DNA from: Pararhodonellum marinum
GTDB taxonomy: Bacteria; Bacteroidota; Bacteroidia; Cytophagales; Cyclobacteriaceae
NCBI RefSeq assembly: GCF_015354735.1
Contig: NZ_JACEFJ010000009.1
Coordinates: forward strand, 124,001-188,000
Length of the DNA: 64,000 bases
Reading direction: 5' to 3'
Below the pieces are notes generated by a model. It was not told the DNA's origin and did not search any database. It saw only the letters and a list, made by a program, of their open reading frames with translations. Each line of letters starts with the position of its first letter. Position 1 is the stretch's first letter. Positions 59,703-64,000 of the stretch are shown here, one piece after another. The position numbers and the translations under genes were made by a program.

Positions 59703-62225
59703 ATGAAAACGATGAAAAATTTAATGTTGGCCTTCTTTTTATTGATACTGTCGGTGCCAATGGCTACCATAGCCCAAACAGCCAATGGTAATTCAGACAA
59801 GGCTGCTTACCGCATATCAGGCAAGGTAATCGACAAGACATCCGGTGACCCGGTGGCCTATGCGACCGTACTCTTGTTGGATGCCGTTTCTGAGAAAAAT
59901 ATAGCTGGTGCGGTGGCAGACGGAGACGGTGAATTTTTCATCACTGGATTCAAGGAGGGTATATATAAGGTACAGATGAGCTTTATGGGCTACCAGCCTT
60001 TGGAGGTGGAAAACATAGAAATCACCAGCGACAAGACGCAAGTGAATTTGGGAAGCTTGTTTGCCGAAGAGGAATCCATTGGATTGGAAGAAGTGACTGT
60101 TGTGGGACAGCGAAACCTGATTGAAGAAAAAGTAGACCGAACCATCTATAATGCGGAATTTGACAAAACCACCATCGGTGGTGATGCCACGGATGTCCTC
60201 CGAAGGGTCCCAATGCTTTCTGTTGATTTGGATGGCAATGTATCCATGCGGGGTAGTTCCAATATCTTGGTTTTGATCAACAACAAACAATCGGCCATCG
60301 TGGCCACCAACATAGCGGATGCCTTGAAGCAGATTCCAGCTGAGGAGATCAAATCTGTAGAAGTGATCACTTCACCCTCCGCCAAGTATGATGCCGAAGG
60401 TACCGGTGGAGTAATTAACATCGTTACCAAAAAGAACAACCTTCAAGGTGCCAACATGAGCATCAACTCCAGTGCGGGTTTGAGGGGATCTAACCTAGGT
60501 GTGAATGCCAACTTGAAAAAAGAGAAAATGGCCTGGACACTTGGTGGTTTTGGAAGAGCCGGCTACAATATTTTGGGTTCTTTCGAAAACAATCAAATCA
60601 TAACCAATCCTGACGGTTCTCAGGTTAATATTCAGCAAGCTGCTGATACCCGAAACAACATGCTTTTTGGAAGATATAACCTGGGCTGGGATTATGAAAT
60701 CAACCAATACAATTGGCTTTCAGCTTCTGCCAGCATAGGTGTAAGAAACATGAGAAACAGACAGGATAATCTGTTGACAGAGGAATTCATTGAAAATGAA
60801 TTGGAGAGTGCTATCCTAAGAGGTGTTTCTGTAGACAACCTATCCAACAACGTTGATGTCAATTTAAGTTATGTAAAAAGCTTTGATAAGCCTCAAAAAG
60901 AATTCAGCATACTGGGTTTATACAGTAAAAATAACCAAATCAATGATTTCACAAACAGCATCTATGATCCAAATTTCCTTGACATTGCCAGTCGGATCAG
61001 AAATGAAAACTTGGGAGTAAATGAGGAATTTACTTTACAGTTGGATTATGTAACTCCAATGGGGTCAGGTGATAACCAAATATTGGAATATGGCGCCAAA
61101 AATATCCTTAGAAAAGCAACCAGTGATTTCGCTTTCTTTGTGGCTGATGGACCTGATGGACCTTATCAGGAATTGCCTAACACAGACCTTACCAACAAGT
61201 TCAGCTATGATCAAAATGTGACTGCCGGTTATGTTTCTTATACCTTGGCTTTTTGGGAAAATTATACACTAAAAAGTGGAGTAAGGTATGAATACACCAC
61301 TATTGATGCAGATTTCAGAAATTCTGAGGCACCTGTTGATATTCCTTCCTATGGTACCTGGGTTCCTAGTCTTAACCTAAGCAGGAAACTGACCAATGGC
61401 AACATGATCAAAGCCGCTTATAACAGAAGAATCCAGAGACCTTCCTTGAACTTCTTAAACCCTAACATTCAGGCTTCAAACCCGCTTCAAATTTCCCAAG
61501 GTAATCCATTGTTGGATCCTGAATTCACTGACAATTACGAAGTGGCGTATTCGACTTATGTAAAGGGTTCTTCACTCAATTTCACCGGATTTTACAGAAA
61601 TACCACCGGATCTATCCAACCCATAAGGACCATTCAGGATGATGGGGTGATTTTCACTACTTTCGATAACATCGGTTTGGAAAAAGCGGTAGGATTGAGT
61701 GTATTTACCAACATCAATGTTTCTGGAAAATTCTCTTTGAATGGAAGTATAGATACCTTTTATGCCATGCTGGACAATGGATTGGAAGACCCCATGTATG
61801 CTGCCCAAAATGAAGGCTTCGTAGTAAGCGGTCGTTTGTTTGGTAACTATACACTACCTAAAAACTGGCAGGTTCAGGCCTTTACTTTTGCAAGAGGTCG
61901 ACAGGTGCAACTTCAGGGAACGCAGGGTGGATTTGGATTCTACGGTCTTAACATCAACAAGCAGTTTAATGAGAGCAGAGGAAGCATTGGATTTGGGGCG
62001 GAAAACTTCTTTGCCGCAGAATTGAGGATCAGAAATGAATTGAGTACCCCTACAATCATGCAACAGAGCGTAACAGGTCTCCGTAATATGAACTTCAAAA
62101 TCAATTTCAATTATAGAATTGGAAAATTGTCCATGAAGCCTCCAAAAAAGAGAAAAACAATTGACAACCAAGATCTTAAAGAAGGTGGGTCAGGTAACAG
62201 TGGCGCAATGGGAGCTGAGAATTGA
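59703..62225 (+). CDS. Outer membrane receptor with CarboxypepD_reg-like and beta-barrel domains
   Basis: 840 residues from the ATG at 59703. Signal peptide ending ATIAQ; CarboxypepD_reg-like domain (~32-115; YRISGKVIDKTSGDPVAYATV); plug domain with GLEEVTVVGQRNLIEEKVDR and SMRGSSNILVLINNKQSA; then the long outer_membrane beta-barrel family domain ending in VTGLRNMNFKINFNYRIG. It resembles TonB-dependent receptors but no clear TonB box was found. The tail after the barrel is Lys/Gly-rich. A receptor or importer of an unknown compound, divergent from the LytS/LytTR pair. Confidence 0.9.
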   Translation: MKTMKNLMLAFFLLILSVPMATIAQTANGNSDKAAYRISGKVIDKTSGDPVAYATVLLLDAVSEKNIAGAVADGDGEFFITGFKEGIYKVQMSFMGYQPLEVENIEITSDKTQVNLGSLFAEEESIGLEEVTVVGQRNLIEEKVDRTIYNAEFDKTTIGGDATDVLRRVPMLSVDLDGNVSMRGSSNILVLINNKQSAIVATNIADALKQIPAEEIKSVEVITSPSAKYDAEGTGGVINIVTKKNNLQGANMSINSSAGLRGSNLGVNANLKKEKMAWTLGGFGRAGYNILGSFENNQIITNPDGSQVNIQQAADTRNNMLFGRYNLGWDYEINQYNWLSASASIGVRNMRNRQDNLLTEEFIENELESAILRGVSVDNLSNNVDVNLSYVKSFDKPQKEFSILGLYSKNNQINDFTNSIYDPNFLDIASRIRNENLGVNEEFTLQLDYVTPMGSGDNQILEYGAKNILRKATSDFAFFVADGPDGPYQELPNTDLTNKFSYDQNVTAGYVSYTLAFWENYTLKSGVRYEYTTIDADFRNSEAPVDIPSYGTWVPSLNLSRKLTNGNMIKAAYNRRIQRPSLNFLNPNIQASNPLQISQGNPLLDPEFTDNYEVAYSTYVKGSSLNFTGFYRNTTGSIQPIRTIQDDGVIFTTFDNIGLEKAVGLSVFTNINVSGKFSLNGSIDTFYAMLDNGLEDPMYAAQNEGFVVSGRLFGNYTLPKNWQVQAFTFARGRQVQLQGTQGGFGFYGLNINKQFNESRGSIGFGAENFFAAELRIRNELSTPTIMQQSVTGLRNMNFKINFNYRIGKLSMKPPKKRKTIDNQDLKEGGSGNSGAMGAEN

Positions 62226-62373
62226 TCCTAAGAATAGCCTCAAAAGGTATGGTTAGGCATAAAAAAATCAGGAAGATTTAAAACACCTCTGAGAATTAAA
62301 TCGTCCTGAAAAAGAAATTAAAGACAGATTAAATTGGGTCTAATAAAAGGTTCTATTTGAACCGACTGAAAAG

Positions 62374-62400
62374 AGAAGGCTTTTGGCCTTCTTTTTTTTT
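62374..62400 (+). terminator. Rho-independent terminator of the outer membrane receptor gene
   Basis: AGAAGGC (62374-62380) and GCCTTCT (62386-62392) form a stem followed by a T9-type run. Confidence 0.85.
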
Positions 62401-62593
62401 AACAGCTATTCACAAATGTTGGAAAAAGATTTCAATTCATTTATTGATTATTGATTTTTTTTCATCTCCATTGGAAACAATTAAAGAAACAATACCTCAA
62501 CAACAGGAGTTGAAAACAGTGAGAGAGAGCAAAGATGAGGTTGTAAGCTTTCATCCAAACAGAAAAGTCATTATAGGAGCAAATAGGGACAAA

Positions 62594-62623
62594 AAAAGCT
62601 ATCCAAATTGAAGGATAGCTTTT
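62594..62623 (-). terminator. Rho-independent terminator of the lipoprotein gene
   Basis: AAAAGCTATCC (62594-62604) pairs with GGATAGCTTTT (62613-62623). On the minus strand the stem is followed by a run of T, consistent with the lipoprotein gene ending at 62671. Confidence 0.85.
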
Positions 62624-62670
62624 GGGCTTTAAATTAGAGATTTGATCAGGTTCAATCTATGGGCTGTACC

Positions 62671-63198
62671 TTAATCCCTTTCAGTTGGGACGTAATCTCT
62701 GCTGAAATCAATGTCAAGGACATCGACCTCCATCATGCCTGTGGCATCATCCTGATTGATGGCATCTCTTTCGATCAATTCTAAGATCACATCCATTTGT
62801 TGTTCACTTGGGGCGCTTTCCTTATGGATTTTATTGAAATGAGCAATCAATTCTTCATCTGAATACTCTTTATAGCGCTCTTTTCTTGCAGCAATGATGT
62901 TGTTCTTTTGCTCCAGCATCATGCGCTCCTTTCTATCTGCAAGTTCGGCTTCTCTTTTTCTTATGAATTCCATCACTGCTGTATCGTCTGCTATGGGGCT
63001 GGCTTCCACGGAAATTTCCTCTGTGGTTCCATCAACATGGACCACCGTAAGGGTGTCAAACTTGTCCATTGAATATTCATCACCAGTGACAATATCCATT
63101 ACACGACCTTCTTCTGTGACGATGTACCGGTTTTCTGTTTTTGTATTACATCCCACAAAAAGCAGGATGCTGAGTCCAAATAAAATGCAATTTTTCAT
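62671..63198 (-). CDS. Hypothetical lipoprotein with charged helical middle
   Basis: 175 residues. Lipobox LFVGC near residue 17 marks the lipid anchor. A short beta-type domain (~20-75, with VHVDGTTEEISVEA) is followed by a long charged helix (RKREAELADRKERMMLEQK) and an acidic tail. I recognise no family. It is monocistronic between two terminators. Possibly an envelope accessory protein; no function is claimed. Confidence 0.75.
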   Translation of the reverse strand: MKNCILFGLSILLFVGCNTKTENRYIVTEEGRVMDIVTGDEYSMDKFDTLTVVHVDGTTEEISVEASPIADDTAVMEFIRKREAELADRKERMMLEQKNNIIAARKERYKEYSDEELIAHFNKIHKESAPSEQQMDVILELIERDAINQDDATGMMEVDVLDIDFSRDYVPTERD

Positions 63199-63321
63199 GT
63201 TGATTTAGTTAGTTTTTAGTTTCTGAATTGGAAAGATACGAAAATTAAAAAAACGGAAAAAATAAGAAGGGATCAATGCAGTAAAATGGATAAGAAACTG
63301 CATTAAGTACAAAATAAAAAA

Positions 63322-63342
63322 AGCCGACCTGAATGGACGGCT
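63322..63342 (-). terminator. Hairpin terminator after pyruvate dehydrogenase E1 beta
   Basis: AGCCGACC (63322-63329) and GGACGGCT (63335-63342) form an 8-bp stem with one mismatch; on the minus strand a T-run follows. It lies about 50 bases past the stop at 63395. Confidence 0.75.
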
Positions 63343-63394
63343 CAATAAACAAACTTTTATATGGCACGGCTTGAATTCAAGCTTTACGGACAAG

Positions 63395-64000
63395 TTAGGA
63401 TTTATAGGTGACTTTTTTGATGGCCTCCATGGTCCTTTTTACATTGGGAAGCGTTGCTTCAATGTAAGTAGGGGCATAGCTGAGTGGAATGTCCATCGAA
63501 TTCACCCTCAAAACAGGAGCGTCCAAATAATCAAAAGCATGTCTTTGGATATTGAAGGCAAGATCTGAAGAGATGGCAGCTAAGGGATTGGCCTCTTCCA
63601 CAATGACGCATCTGTTGGTCTTTTTAACTGACTCAATCACTGTGGCATAATCGATGGGCCTTACCGTTCTCAGATCAATCACCTCCACATCTATGTCATC
63701 TTTGGCAGCTTCTTCAGCAGCTTCCAAGGCCACTTTCATCATTTTTCCGAAGGAGATCAAAGTGACATCCTTTCCTTTTTTCTTAATTTCCGCTACACCG
63801 ATAGGAAGCAGGTATTCACTGTCAGGTACCTCCATTTTGTCCCCATACATCAATTCGGACTCCATAAAAATCACAGGATCATCATCTCTGATGGAGGCTT
63901 TCAATAGCCCTTTGGCATCGTAAGGATTGGAAGGGACGACTACCTTTAGACCAGGGGTATTGGCAAACCAGTTTTCAAAATTGGAGGAATGTTGTGCTCC
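63395..64000 (-). CDS. pdhB: Pyruvate dehydrogenase E1 component beta subunit (C-terminal part, 5' end outside window)
   Basis: 202 codons are visible up to the window edge at 64000; the frame continues beyond it, so the ATG-like start near 63904 is internal. GAQHSSNFENWFANTPGLKV (quoted in part), VVVPSNPYDAKGLLKASIRDDDPVIF, the acidic patch and the C-terminal VEEANPLAAISSDLAFNIQRHAFDYLDAP.. with ending RVNSMDIPLSYA are typical of the transketolase-C domain of E1 beta. It works with E1 alpha, E2 and E3 to convert pyruvate to acetyl-CoA. Confidence 0.95.
   Translation of the reverse strand, partial: GAQHSSNFENWFANTPGLKVVVPSNPYDAKGLLKASIRDDDPVIFMESELMYGDKMEVPDSEYLLPIGVAEIKKKGKDVTLISFGKMMKVALEAAEEAAKDDIDVEVIDLRTVRPIDYATVIESVKKTNRCVIVEEANPLAAISSDLAFNIQRHAFDYLDAPVLRVNSMDIPLSYAPTYIEATLPNVKRTMEAIKKVTYKS

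Larger units (their letters stand above)
62226..62670. other. Terminator-rich intergenic region
   Basis: 445 bases with no supported gene. It contains an inverted repeat TCAGGAAGATTTAA (62268-62281) / TTAAATCGTCCTGA (62296-62309) with one mismatch, and the two separate terminators described below. An 84-codon frame here overlaps a terminator and is rejected. Confidence 0.6.

Noticed and set aside
62357-62611. 84-codon plus-strand frame
   Set aside because: It overlaps a clear Rho-independent terminator (62374-62400), is low complexity in composition and matches no family known to me.
1-64000. tRNA, rRNA and CRISPR features
   Set aside because: I scanned the intergenic gaps for tRNA-like arms and regularly spaced direct repeats and found none convincing; a tRNAscan-SE and CRISPR-finder run would confirm this.

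Overview
The window is chromosomal DNA from a Bacteroidota bacterium, most likely a Cyclobacteriaceae-type member (Algoriphagus/Cyclobacterium relatives); the family placement is inference. The phylum call rests on phylum-typical protein families (DUF3822, DUF4296, DUF6992-like, TIGR02757, Bat-type VWA/DUF58 genes, CarboxypepD_reg plus outer membrane beta-barrel receptor, LytS/LytTR pair), on promoters matching the Bacteroidota consensus TTTG-N19-TAnnTTTG, on frequent TTG/GTG starts and on the lack of clear Shine-Dalgarno sequences. I see no rRNA, tRNA, CRISPR array, transposase or integrase.

Layout. 1-580 is the end of an OmpA-type envelope protein. 0.7-9.7 kb holds purM, a ceramidase-like hydrolase, a glutaryl-CoA-dehydrogenase-like enzyme with an unusual N-terminal extension, a small minus-strand operon (CPXCG protein, PNPOx-like flavoprotein, variant peptide deformylase), clpB and a secreted coiled-coil protein. 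9.9-16.8 kb is a tightly packed membrane operon: RDD protein divergent from SpoIIM-like, polytopic membrane protein, DUF4129, DUF4350, MoxR ATPase and DUF58.

16.9-21.2 kb is the standout accessory region. A visibly AT-richer minus-strand pair, Hen1 (RNA 3'-terminal ribose 2'-O-methyltransferase) and Pnkp (kinase-phosphatase-ligase), forms the bacterial RNA end-healing, sealing and marking system. The pair is bounded by near-identical 14-15 bp inverted repeats and by hairpin modules carrying GTTGG motifs, so it looks like an inserted cassette without its own recombinase.

21.2-35.2 kb carries an SGNH hydrolase/App1 phosphatase pair, a VOC protein, a choloylglycine-hydrolase-family protein, glycosyltransferase and DegT aminotransferase genes, pyrE, two NUDIX genes, coaD, DUF3822, a RecD-like helicase and a DUF1573 protein. 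35.2-40.1 kb is a minus-strand envelope operon behind a consensus promoter (YggS, DUF423, PBP4, S66 LD-carboxypeptidase, SGNH lipoprotein, DUF4377/META lipoprotein). 40.2-43 kb has a GH3-family protein, a LysE exporter and a DUF6992-like protein. 43-48.6 kb has a reduced Bat locus (DUF58, BatD-like protein, BatA), a DUF4296 lipoprotein and mutS2. 48.9-54.7 kb is a surface-glycan operon (YfhO, methyltransferase, GT4, flippase). The last 9 kb holds ffh, a porin-like barrel, a guanine-deaminase-like enzyme, a LytTR/LytS two-component pair divergent from an outer-membrane receptor, a lipoprotein, and the C-terminal part of pyruvate dehydrogenase E1 beta at the window edge.

Most of the window is ordinary core genome. 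The Pnkp/Hen1 island, the SpoIIM-MoxR-DUF58 membrane operon with its palindromic divergent promoter, and the reduced Bat locus are the parts most worth a second look.
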